NCBI GenBank assembly: GCA_946885765.1
Contig: CAMPHD010000175.1
Location: 1-6,988 of the forward strand
Reading direction: 5' to 3'
DNA: 6,988 nt
From: an uncultured Thalassospira sp.
Lineage (GTDB): Bacteria > Pseudomonadota > Alphaproteobacteria > Rhodospirillales_A > Thalassospiraceae
Positions 1 through 6,081 of this stretch are shown here, one piece after another; the first letter of the stretch is position 1, and each line of letters begins with the position of its first letter. The translations under genes were made by a program, and so were the position numbers. The notes below the pieces were generated by a model, which saw only the letters and a list, made by a program, of their open reading frames with translations, did not search any database and had not been told where the DNA came from.

Positions 1-42
1 GATCCAGTCCCTGTGAACAGGTCGCCGCTTTCCTTACGCCAA

Positions 43-693
43 TCAGGCGTCAACGGCCTTCAGAATTTCACTCGCGCGTGCACGCATGCCCGACGGTGCT
101 TCGCTGTCATCGGCGATTTCGGTCAACAGCGGCTTGGCTGCATCGATTTCACCAGCAGCAATATGCAACATCGCAATCATTTCACGCGCAGAGTAGTACC
201 AGGGATTTTCCGGCACAGCGATTGGTTCAAGACGCGCAATCAGGTCTTTTGAATTTGCATCATCGGCATTGTTCATCGCGATCTGAACCACGGCAAGATC
301 ACGATAAATCTTTTCGACGTCGCTGTTACCTGCGATTGCCTCAAGCTCGGCCACGGCAGAATCCTTTGCTCCGGCCCGCAGATAGACAGCAGCCTTCTGG
401 AAATGGCCAAGGGCAACAAAGCCGGCATTGCCATCCGCGATGATCGCGTCAAGCGCACCGAGTGCCGCATCCTGTTTCTCTTCGCCTGCCTGTGCCAGTT
501 CAATGGCGTTTGCCATGCGCGTACCGTTTTCGATGCGCGAATTTTCCTCGTAGCTTTTCCAGCCTTCACGTCCGGCAACACCCAGCACGATCACGGCGGC
601 CACGCCAACGATGTATTTGCCGTATTTGCGCCACAGCGCTTCATTGCGCTCGCGCTTGAGGTCTTCTTCGACTTCCTGGAAAATATCAACCAC
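43..693 (-). CDS. Membrane-anchored tetratricopeptide-like protein (YfgM type, TPR_21/DUF2133 family)
   Basis: The 216-residue protein starts with a charged cytoplasmic stretch (residues 1-26). A single hydrophobic helix follows at about 27-41 (YIVGVAAVIVLGVAG), then a long helical, Ala-rich domain with degenerate TPR repeats. That layout fits the YfgM-like family. In E. coli, YfgM is an inner-membrane protein with a periplasmic TPR domain that associates with the SecYEG translocon and the chaperone PpiD. In many proteobacteria the gene precedes bamB and der, which would lie beyond the left edge here. The start codon is GTG, supported by GGAG at 702-705 with 8 nt spacing. After the TGA stop, the minus strand carries a Shine-Dalgarno-like AAGGAAAG near 30-37, but no convincing start codon for a next gene is visible before the edge. 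The family assignment is good; the exact role in this organism is inferred. Confidence 0.85.
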   Translation of the reverse strand: MVDIFQEVEEDLKRERNEALWRKYGKYIVGVAAVIVLGVAGREGWKSYEENSRIENGTRMANAIELAQAGEEKQDAALGALDAIIADGNAGFVALGHFQKAAVYLRAGAKDSAVAELEAIAGNSDVEKIYRDLAVVQIAMNNADDANSKDLIARLEPIAVPENPWYYSAREMIAMLHIAAGEIDAAKPLLTEIADDSEAPSGMRARASEILKAVDA

Positions 694-714
694 GAAAACC
701 GCTCCAATCCGATC

Positions 715-741
715 AAAAGAAAGCGGGCAACCTGCCCGCTT
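715..741 (-). terminator. Terminator-like hairpin with U-rich tail in the leader of the TPR gene
   Basis: A perfect 9-bp inverted repeat (AAGCGGGCA / TGCCCGCTT, loop 3 nt, 721-741) is followed on the minus strand by TCTTTT (720-715). This is the form of an intrinsic terminator. It ends only about 10 nt before the GGAG of the downstream gene. Any transcript starting upstream must pass through it, so it is either an attenuator or the end of a short upstream RNA. Confidence 0.6.
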
Positions 742-763
742 GTCAGAATTAATTCCGGCAAGG

Positions 764-792
764 ATTTAACGCGCCAGTACGCAAGGGGTCAA
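764..792 (-). promoter_or_regulatory. Candidate sigma70-type promoter for the TPR gene
   Basis: On the minus strand, TTGACC (792-787, 5 of 6 matches to the -35 consensus) is followed by a 17-nt spacer and TTAAAT (769-764, 4 of 6). Transcription would start near 757, giving a leader of about 64 nt that contains the hairpin at 721-741. The call rests on motif match and position only. Confidence 0.45.
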
Positions 793-896
793 GTCCGCTG
801 GACATCCCGAACCGCCATTATCGCAATTAAATCCTGCAAGTCCGGTTTTCACGCCCCAAAGGGCCCCTGATCACCGTGTTTTGAGGATGGAAACAC

Positions 897-928
897 ATAT
901 CGCAGGAAAGAATTGCCGCCTGCGATAT
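897..928. repeat. Perfect 10-bp inverted repeat, 12-nt loop
   Basis: ATATCGCAGG (897-906) is matched exactly by CCTGCGATAT (919-928). No T-tract follows on either strand, so it does not look like a terminator. It could be an operator for a dimeric regulator or an RNA stem. It lies more than 200 bases from both flanking start codons. Confidence 0.6.
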
Positions 929-1073
929 ATGACCTCGCCTGAAAACGAACCGGAACCATTACCGGAATGAATTTCTGTGCCCGGATAATCGGTAAAACCG
1001 GCTGAAATGTGGCCAAACGGCCCCGACATCAAAAAGGACTTATGGATTATCCAAAACGGCACGTGGATTGCAT

Positions 1074-1101
1074 TTGTAAATTCGGGAAACGGAATTTTAA
1101 T
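1074..1101 (+). promoter_or_regulatory. Candidate promoter for the lipoprotein gene
   Basis: TTGTAA (1074-1079, 4 of 6 matches to the -35 consensus) and TTTAAT (1096-1101, 5 of 6 to the -10 consensus) are spaced by 16 nt. The predicted transcription start near 1108 leaves a leader of about 37 nt before the ATG at 1145. This also argues against the longer open frame that begins at 1007. Confidence 0.35.
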
Positions 1102-1144
1102 CGTCACCGGGCAAATAGTGACCGGTCGATGCACGGAGATCAGG

Positions 1145-1570
1145 ATGAAAAGTTTGCACAAGGCGCAAAGCCGTCAAGAGGCGAAACGGATGATCCGTCA
1201 GCGCGTTCTGGCTGGATTATTCGCAACGCTGCTTGGTGCCGGGGTCTCTGGCTGTGATACCAGCGCATCCGACATTGCAGGCACCAACCTGTTTACCGGC
1301 GTTGAATGGTATATCGCCCTTGACGTTGTCAGCATCATCAATACCGACAAAACGCTTGTCGATCATGTCGTTTCCCTTTCGACCGGCAGGGATTGTTCAA
1401 CAATCCGCAAGATTGACGGCAAATCCTATTGCAAAAAGGACCCGGTTCCCGAACCGCCGCTTTATTGCTATCGCACCCTGGCTGCGGTCAGCTGCTATCG
1501 TACGCCCGATCCTTATAATACCGGTGCCCAGACCGTTGACTGGCCGCCGACCCGGTCCCGCAGCCTGTAA
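1145..1570 (+). CDS. Small predicted lipoprotein with four spaced cysteines, function unknown
   Basis: The 141-residue product has a basic N-region and a hydrophobic core (VLAGLFATLLGAG). A lipobox-like VSGC follows, with the lipidated Cys at residue 37, so a membrane lipoprotein is predicted. The mature part contains a GRDCS motif and four cysteines at residues 84, 96, 108 and 117 (spacing 12, 12, 9), with a proline-rich stretch between the second and third. I recall similar short proteins (GRDCS, then YC, PPPYC and a further Cys) in other Rhodospirillales, annotated as hypothetical. The start at 1145 is chosen because GGAG sits at 1135-1138 with 6 nt spacing. The ATG at 1190, preceded by AGAGG, is a real alternative and would give a more typical 21-residue signal peptide. 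The even cysteine count could allow disulfides in the periplasm, but that is inference. Confidence 0.7.
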   Translation: MKSLHKAQSRQEAKRMIRQRVLAGLFATLLGAGVSGCDTSASDIAGTNLFTGVEWYIALDVVSIINTDKTLVDHVVSLSTGRDCSTIRKIDGKSYCKKDPVPEPPLYCYRTLAAVSCYRTPDPYNTGAQTVDWPPTRSRSL

Positions 1571-1611
1571 ACCGCTCAACCATCTGAAACTCCAAAGACA
1601 TTCGTAAAAAC

Positions 1612-1652
1612 TTTGCCGCGGCAGCCTATTCAAACTTGAGGCTGCGGACAAA
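1612..1652. other. Imperfect hairpin between the lipoprotein and DUF2794 genes
   Basis: The stem has a 7-bp core, GCAGCCT (1621-1627) with AGGCTGC (1639-1645). It is extended outward with bulges by TTTGCC / GG-CAAA pairing. There is no T-run on the plus-strand side, so it is not a clear terminator for the lipoprotein gene. On the minus strand it is followed closely by TTTTT (1606-1610), but no minus-strand gene lies upstream to be terminated. Confidence 0.35.
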
Positions 1653-1664
1653 GCGCGCTACCGT

Positions 1665-1682
1665 GTCACAAGGGCGTCACAA
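1665..1682. repeat. Tandem GTCACAA direct repeat, one helical turn apart
   Basis: GTCACAA occurs at 1665-1671 and again at 1676-1682, an 11-bp period. The pair sits about 40 bases before the DUF2794 start codon and just downstream of a weak promoter-like pair, TTGAGG (1636-1641) and TACCGT (1659-1664) with 17 nt spacing. The arrangement would suit a regulator binding one face of the DNA, but only two copies are seen. Confidence 0.35.
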
Positions 1683-1724
1683 ATGCCCGAACCCGGCCTT
1701 CTGAAATTACGTCCGGAGAAAGAC

Positions 1725-2078
1725 ATGGGTACATTGTTCAATCTGGCTCAATACCGCAAAGCCAAAAGCTTTGTGCATTTCGACCGGACTGAACTGATGC
1801 AGCTCATGAACACCTATTCCAGACAGGTCGCAAGCGGTGCATGGCGTGATTACGCCATCGACCATCTTGACGGCATGGCCATGTTCTCCATCTTCCGTTC
1901 CTCGCACGAAACAGCCATATTCACCGTCATCAAACTTGGGTCGGATCACAAGAATGCCGGGCATTTCGTAGCTCTTCACAGCGGTGAAAAGATCAAGCAA
2001 AGCTCAGAAATACAGAACGTCCTTGATGCCGTTGAAAAACGCGCCCGCAAAGTCGTCCCGCTGTTCAAATCCCGTTAA
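1725..2078 (+). CDS. DUF2794 family protein, function unknown
   Basis: The 117-residue protein matches the alphaproteobacterial DUF2794 family as I know it. The characteristic core is FDRTELMQLMNTYSRQVASG at residues 19-38, followed by WRDYAIDHL and a FSIFR strand. There is no signal peptide or membrane helix, so it should be cytoplasmic. The start at 1725 is preferred because GGAG lies at 1715-1718 with 6 nt spacing. An in-frame ATG at 1683 has no ribosome binding site and would add 14 poorly characteristic residues. The next gene begins within about 20 nt of the stop or overlaps it, so the two are probably co-transcribed. The family has no established function that I know of. Confidence 0.85.
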   Translation: MGTLFNLAQYRKAKSFVHFDRTELMQLMNTYSRQVASGAWRDYAIDHLDGMAMFSIFRSSHETAIFTVIKLGSDHKNAGHFVALHSGEKIKQSSEIQNVLDAVEKRARKVVPLFKSR

Positions 2079-2094
2079 AGATCGGTTCCGCCTT

Positions 2095-2853
2095 TTGCCC
2101 CACTCCATTTTTGTATTCCGTGCCTCCGTTCGCGGCATTCGCCCTTTTGCGTGCGGCCTGCTTGCTCTGGCATTCGCATGTCACGCGCTCCCGGCCCAGG
2201 CAGATTACACAACCGGCTATAAAGCCTATCAGGCCGGCAATTATGAAATGGCCCGTGCGCAATGGCGCATTGCCGCACAGGAAGACGATCCCCGCGCACA
2301 ATATGCCCTTGGCCTGCTTTACTATCGCGGACTTGCCGGACCGCAGGATTACCGGCAGGCTGCCGAATGGTTTGCACTGGCCGCACGCGCCAATCATCCC
2401 AGTGCGATCTACTATCTTGGCCTGATGTATTTCAATGGCTGGGGGCTGCGCTATGACCAGTTCCGCGCAACCGACTTCTTCAAGCGTGCCCTTCGTGCCG
2501 CGCCCGACAATTCCGATGCAGCCTTTTTGATTGGTGAACAATATTTTCACGGGCGCGGGGCAGAACAAAACTATGTTGAAGCCGCCCATTATTACAGGAT
2601 CGCCGCCGAAAACGGTATGCATGCCGCCCAGTTTTTATTGGGCGCCATGACTGAACGCGGCTGGGGTGTTGAACCCGATCATGCCGATGCCTATTACTGG
2701 CTGCGCCGTTCGGCACTTGGTCCCCTGACCCTGCCGCCCGGTGTCGAACTTGAAATGAACCCGGCAACCGCAATCACCAATCTGGAACCAAAGCTGCGCC
2801 TTGAAGAAATAAGACGCGTCGATAAACGATTGCACGAACTGGCAGTTCCCTGA
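2095..2853 (+). CDS. Secreted Sel1-like repeat protein
   Basis: This is a tandem Sel1-repeat solenoid (a TPR subclass), normally a scaffold for protein-protein contacts. From the TTG at 2095 the product is 252 residues. A predicted Sec signal follows (hydrophobic core at about 19-29, AQA then DY, cleavage after residue 36), so the mature protein is exported. Sel1 units are seen at about 66-101, 102-139, 140-175 and 176-211. Their signatures include AQYALGLLYYRG, AIYYLGLMYFNGWG, AAFLIGEQYFHGRG and AQFLLGAMTERGWG, preceded by a TPR-like helix pair at 38-65. The start is uncertain. No ATG lies between the previous stop and the signal peptide, and the TTG has only a weak AAAGA upstream. In-frame ATGs at 2026 and 1984 would overlap the DUF2794 gene and lengthen the N-region greatly. 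The partner and role are unknown. Confidence 0.8.
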   Translation: MPHSIFVFRASVRGIRPFACGLLALAFACHALPAQADYTTGYKAYQAGNYEMARAQWRIAAQEDDPRAQYALGLLYYRGLAGPQDYRQAAEWFALAARANHPSAIYYLGLMYFNGWGLRYDQFRATDFFKRALRAAPDNSDAAFLIGEQYFHGRGAEQNYVEAAHYYRIAAENGMHAAQFLLGAMTERGWGVEPDHADAYYWLRRSALGPLTLPPGVELEMNPATAITNLEPKLRLEEIRRVDKRLHELAVP

Positions 2854-2864
2854 GCCCGAATATC

Positions 2865-2890
2865 AAAAGGCCGCCCCAAGGCGGCCTTTT
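2865..2890. terminator. Bidirectional intrinsic terminator
   Basis: AAAAGGCCGCC (2865-2875) and GGCGGCCTTTT (2880-2890) form a perfect 11-bp stem with a CCAA loop. The A-run and T-run flank the GC stem symmetrically, so it can end transcription from both sides. It lies between the converging ends of the Sel1 gene (2853) and nrdB (2916). Confidence 0.93.
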
Positions 2891-2915
2891 GCATAACATT
2901 CAATCAGATACGGGA

Positions 2916-3944
2916 TCAGAAAAATGCTTCGTCCCAGGTACCGCGTGTCGCGGCCTTTGAATACTCGGTCGCACGGTTTTCAAAGAAGTTGGTGTGCTCT
3001 ACCGCATTCAGCATCGCGTCCATCCATGGCAACGGGTTCTGTTCTATCCCGTATTGCTCTTCAAGGCCAAGCTGGCTAAGGCGGCGATCCGCGATATAGC
3101 GGATGTACTTCTTGATATCTTCTGCGGTCAGTCCCTGCACAGCACCGGCTTCGAACGACAGATCGATAAACGCGTCTTCGTGGCTGACGATGGTTTTACA
3201 GGCCTCAATCAAGTCGCTGCGCATTTCGTCATCCCAGATTTCCGGATTTTCTTTGCAGAATGTCCGGAACAGGCGAATGATGCTTTCGCAATGCAAGCTT
3301 TCATCGCGAACCGACCATGTCACGATCTGCCCCATGCCCTTCATCTTGTTGAAGCGCGGGAAGTTCATCAGCATCGCAAATGATGCAAACAGCTGCAGAC
3401 CTTCGGTAAAGGCCCCAAATACCGCAAGCGTCTTGGCGATATTGCGTTTGCCCTGTGCCGTCAGGCGCAAATCACCATATTCATCAGTATATTCGTCCTC
3501 AGGGCCGATGCCCCAAATCTGCATGTAATCGTATTTGTCCTTCATCTCCTTGTATTGGAGAAAGGCCTCATACTCGGCTTCGGGCATACCGATGGTATCG
3601 AGAAGATGCGAATAAGCCGCGACATGGATGGTTTCCATGTTCGAAAACGCCGCCAGCATCATCTGGACTTCGGTCGGTTTGAACACGCGCGTGTAATGAC
3701 GCATGTAGCAATTATTCACCTCAATATCCGACTGGGTGAAAAAGCGGAAAATCTGCGTCAGCAGATTACGCTCGGCATCGGAAATCGTATGGTTCCAATC
3801 CTTGACGTCATCGGCCAGCGGCACTTCTTCGGGCAACCAGTGAATTTGCTGCTGGGTCAGCCATGCCTCGTAGGCCCAAGGATAGCGGAATGGCTTGTAA
3901 ACCGGGTTTTCCGTCAGAAGATCAATTACTTTATCGTCAGACAT
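2916..3944 (-). CDS. nrdB: Class I ribonucleoside-diphosphate reductase, small (radical-bearing) subunit beta
   Basis: The beta subunit houses the diiron-tyrosyl radical cofactor and passes the radical to NrdA for reduction of ribonucleoside diphosphates. In the 342-residue protein the E. coli-type ligands are all present: D73, E104, H107, E181, E215 and H218, with the radical tyrosine at Y111. The spacings (31, 3, 4 to Tyr; 34, 3) equal those of E. coli D84/E115/H118/Y122 and E204/E238/H241. The motifs are METIHVAAY and VRDESLHCE. The C-terminal tail (TRGTWDEAFF) is the kind of peptide that docks on NrdA. The protein begins almost directly with the reductase fold, so no N-terminal ATP-cone is present. 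The start at 3944 is supported by GAGAAG at 3952-3957, 7 nt upstream. The upstream in-frame ATG at 4004 would overlap nrdA. It lies 41 nt downstream of nrdA in one operon. Confidence 0.97.
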   Translation of the reverse strand: MSDDKVIDLLTENPVYKPFRYPWAYEAWLTQQQIHWLPEEVPLADDVKDWNHTISDAERNLLTQIFRFFTQSDIEVNNCYMRHYTRVFKPTEVQMMLAAFSNMETIHVAAYSHLLDTIGMPEAEYEAFLQYKEMKDKYDYMQIWGIGPEDEYTDEYGDLRLTAQGKRNIAKTLAVFGAFTEGLQLFASFAMLMNFPRFNKMKGMGQIVTWSVRDESLHCESIIRLFRTFCKENPEIWDDEMRSDLIEACKTIVSHEDAFIDLSFEAGAVQGLTAEDIKKYIRYIADRRLSQLGLEEQYGIEQNPLPWMDAMLNAVEHTNFFENRATEYSKAATRGTWDEAFF

Positions 3945-3985
3945 ATCGTCACTTCTCGCAAAAATTTCCGTGCACTCAAGCCGCC

Positions 3986-5866
3986 TTACTGGCAGGCGAG
4001 ACATTCGTCATAATCGGGTTCGCTGGCTGCCTGCGCGGCCGCAGCGGCAACCAGTGCCGGGATTTCAAACGAGCTTTCCGGACTTGGCATATCGTCGTCA
4101 TTCGACTTTGCCCGCCCCGGAATGTTCGCAACAACCTCGGCTCGCTGGATCGATTTCGACCGGCAGTAATAAAGACTTTTGACGCCCTTCTTCCATGCCT
4201 GGAAATGGATCTGATGCAGGTCGCGCTTGTGAACGTTCGACGCCAGAAAGATGTTCAGCGACTGCGCCTGATCGATCATCGGCGTGCGATCACCCGCCAG
4301 CTCGATCAGCCAGCGCTGATCAAGCTCGAACGCGGTCTTGAAGATGTCTTTTTCCAGATCGGACAGGAAATCCAGATGCTGAACCGATCCTTCATGCACC
4401 GTGATCGAAGTCCAGACTTCCTCGTTATTCCGGCCTTTTTCCTCAAGCACCTCGGCAAGATATTTGTTGCGCACGTTAAACGAGCCCGAAAGCGTCTTGT
4501 GCGTATAGGAATTCGCCGCCATCGGCTCGATCCCCGGTGAAGCACCACCGCAAATAATCGATATCGAGGCTGTCGGCGCAATCGCGGTTTTGTTCGAGAA
4601 ACGGGCTTTGATACCGTATTCGGCAGCATCCGGGCACGAGCCACGCTCTTCCGCCAGTTTTTCGGATGCCGCATCGGCATGTTTTTTGACGTGATCGAAA
4701 ATCTGCTTGTTCCAGACCTTGCTCATCACCCCTTCAAGTGGCACTTTCTGCGCCTGTAGGAAGGAATGGAAGCCCATCACGCCAAGACCAACCGAACGTT
4801 CACGCATCGCAGAATATTTCGCACGTGCCATGGTATCGGGCGCATGATCAATAAAATCCTGAAGCACGTTATCAAGGAAACGCAGGATATCCTCGATGAA
4901 CTGGTCGTCGTCCTTCCAGGTCAGGTAATGTTCCAGGTTCAGCGATGACAGGCAGCAAACAGCGGTGCGATCCCCGCCCAGATGATCCTTGCCAGTCGGC
5001 AACGTGATTTCCGAACACAGGTTGGACGTCTTGACGCTAAGCCCTGCCAGTTTGTGATGTTCCGGCACGGCACGGTTCACAGTGTCGATGAACAGCATAT
5101 AGGGCTCGCCGGTTTCAACGCGCGACGTCAGCAAACGTATCCACAATGAACGTGCGCTGATCTTGCGCACAACATGCCCGTCTTTGGGTGATGTCAGTGC
5201 CCATTCTTCATCATTTTCGACCGCACGCATGAAAGCATCCGAAATCGCAACGCCCTGATGCAGGTTCGGCGTCTTGCGGTTCGGGTCACCACCGGTCGGG
5301 CGGCGCATTTCGGAAAACTCTTCGATCTCGGGGTGGCTAACCGGCATGTAAACCGCCGCCGATCCACGGCGCAGCGACCCCTGGCTGATCGCCAGTGTAA
5401 GGCTGTCCATCACGCGGATAAACGGCACCACGCCCGATGTTTTACCGTTCTTGCCGACCTTTTCGCCAATCGAACGCAGATTACCCCAGTATGAACCGAT
5501 GCCGCCACCACGCGCCGCAAGCCAGACATTCTCGGTCCAGATATCGACAATACCGCCAAGATTATCGTCTGCTTCGTTTAGGAAGCAGGAAATCGGCAAG
5601 CCACGCGTCGTCCCGCCATTCGACAGAATCGGGGTCGCTGGCATGAACCAAAGCTTGGAAATATAGTCATAAAGACGCTGTGCATGCGCTTCGTTGTCGC
5701 CATAGTAGCTGGCAACGCGTGCAAAAAGATCCTGATAGCTTTCGCCTGGCATCAAATAACGGTCATTCAAAACCGCCTTGCCAAAATCCGTTAGCAACGC
5801 ATCGCGCGAACGAACAACAATGACGCGCGCACCTTTTTCGTGCTGCACCACATCCAGCATCTTCAT
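3986..5866 (-). CDS. nrdA: Class I ribonucleoside-diphosphate reductase, large (catalytic) subunit alpha
   Basis: NrdA converts NDPs to dNDPs using the radical generated by NrdB. The 626-residue product shows the expected chemistry: the active-site cysteine pair C94 and C304 (E. coli C225/C462), and the motif NLCSE at 282-286 holding N282, thiyl C284 and E286. The radical-transfer tyrosines are Y566-Y567 (KSLYYC). A flexible, Ala-rich tail ends in CLAC (C622, C625), the pair that is re-reduced by thioredoxin or glutaredoxin. Compared with E. coli NrdA (761 residues), the N-terminal ATP-cone of about 90 residues is missing; only about 70 residues precede the PATPILSNGG region. The start at 5866 is chosen for AGGGGA at 5875-5880, 8 nt upstream. 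The in-frame ATG at 5899 has no such site, and the ATG at 5860 is too far from it. The NrdR boxes upstream indicate NrdR control. Confidence 0.97.
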   Translation of the reverse strand: MKMLDVVQHEKGARVIVVRSRDALLTDFGKAVLNDRYLMPGESYQDLFARVASYYGDNEAHAQRLYDYISKLWFMPATPILSNGGTTRGLPISCFLNEADDNLGGIVDIWTENVWLAARGGGIGSYWGNLRSIGEKVGKNGKTSGVVPFIRVMDSLTLAISQGSLRRGSAAVYMPVSHPEIEEFSEMRRPTGGDPNRKTPNLHQGVAISDAFMRAVENDEEWALTSPKDGHVVRKISARSLWIRLLTSRVETGEPYMLFIDTVNRAVPEHHKLAGLSVKTSNLCSEITLPTGKDHLGGDRTAVCCLSSLNLEHYLTWKDDDQFIEDILRFLDNVLQDFIDHAPDTMARAKYSAMRERSVGLGVMGFHSFLQAQKVPLEGVMSKVWNKQIFDHVKKHADAASEKLAEERGSCPDAAEYGIKARFSNKTAIAPTASISIICGGASPGIEPMAANSYTHKTLSGSFNVRNKYLAEVLEEKGRNNEEVWTSITVHEGSVQHLDFLSDLEKDIFKTAFELDQRWLIELAGDRTPMIDQAQSLNIFLASNVHKRDLHQIHFQAWKKGVKSLYYCRSKSIQRAEVVANIPGRAKSNDDDMPSPESSFEIPALVAAAAAQAASEPDYDECLACQ

Positions 5867-5943
5867 GCTTGTAGTCCCCTTACCTGAACGGTCGCCCATT
5901 GGCGGCGATCCGCTTCCTGATTGTTATCTTCATCAAACGGCAT
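5863..5943 (-). CDS. Possible 26-codon leader ORF coupled to nrdA
   Basis: An ATG at 5943 opens a frame of 26 codons (begins MPFDEDNNQ, ends VRGLQA). Its TGA stop (5865-5863) overlaps the nrdA start as ATGA, the arrangement typical of translational coupling. The upstream ribosome binding site is weak (GGA, about 8 nt away) and lies in the 3' arm of a hairpin. I recognise no homologue. An open frame of this length can arise by chance, so this is tentative. Confidence 0.25.
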   Translation of the reverse strand: MPFDEDNNQEADRRQWATVQVRGLQA

Positions 5944-5949
5944 TCGCTT

Positions 5950-5979
5950 GATCCGGCACCGTTTACAGCCTGCCGGATC
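5950..5979 (-). promoter_or_regulatory. Hairpin in the nrdAB leader
   Basis: GATCCGGCA and TGCCGGATC form a perfect 9-bp stem with a 12-nt loop, about 84 nt before the nrdA start. No U-run follows, so it is not a terminator. It ends 6 nt before the ATG of the possible leader ORF and could hide that ORF's ribosome binding site. Confidence 0.45.
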
Positions 5980-6044
5980 GCGAAAAATTGCCGTCCCCAA
6001 TGCCCGTTGGACAGACGTTATGCCCGCTCAAGACCGGATTGAAA

Positions 6045-6060
6045 ACACAATATGTAGTGG
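6045..6060. promoter_or_regulatory. NrdR box, promoter-proximal copy
   Basis: ACACAATATGTAGTGG matches the NrdR-box consensus acaCwAtATaTwGtgt at 14 of 16 positions. NrdR is the zinc-finger/ATP-cone repressor of ribonucleotide reductase operons. The box covers the apparent -10 region of the nrdAB promoter. Confidence 0.85.
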
Positions 6061-6081
6061 GAGAAGATAAAAAATCGTCAA
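6051..6081 (-). promoter_or_regulatory. Probable nrdAB promoter
   Basis: On the minus strand TTGACG (6081-6076, 5 of 6 matches to the -35 consensus) is followed, after a rather long 19-nt spacer, by TACATA (6056-6051), a weak -10. Both elements lie inside NrdR boxes. The start of transcription would be around 6040-6045, giving a leader of about 180 nt. The -35 is convincing; the exact -10 is not. Confidence 0.45.

Larger units (their letters stand above)
694..1144. other. Intergenic region between divergent genes (about 450 bp)
   Basis: This stretch separates the minus-strand TPR gene from the plus-strand lipoprotein gene. It holds the leader hairpin, candidate promoters for each side, and several inverted repeats, including one at 897-928. 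A weaker bulged hairpin spans roughly 958-990 (ATTACCGG against CCGGATAAT). The open frames here look spurious: they have no recognisable domain and no ribosome binding site. I see no tRNA or known riboswitch. Confidence 0.6.

Noticed and set aside
800..870. Possible tRNA-like GGTTCGGGATGTCC segment on the minus strand
   Set aside because: It has only a superficial T-loop resemblance; no acceptor stem, anticodon arm or D-arm can be formed around it.
1007..1144. Longer N-terminus for the lipoprotein gene (ATG at 1007)
   Set aside because: It has no ribosome binding site. It would place 46 non-signal residues before the signal peptide and would span the candidate promoter at 1074-1101.
871..1161. 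Minus-strand open frame of 96 codons
   Set aside because: It has no recognisable domain or ribosome binding site, and it covers the perfect inverted repeat at 897-928 and the start of the lipoprotein gene. It looks like a chance frame.
2065..2622. Minus-strand open frame of 185 codons opposite the Sel1 gene
   Set aside because: The plus-strand frame contains clear Sel1 repeats, so the opposite frame is a codon-bias shadow.
3863..4540. Plus-strand open frame of 225 codons across nrdB/nrdA
   Set aside because: It lies antisense to both reductase genes, whose catalytic residues are all visible. It has no domain of its own.
5867..5899. Extended NrdA N-terminus from the ATG at 5899
   Set aside because: It would place the strong AGGGGA ribosome binding site inside the coding sequence, has none of its own, and adds 11 low-complexity residues.
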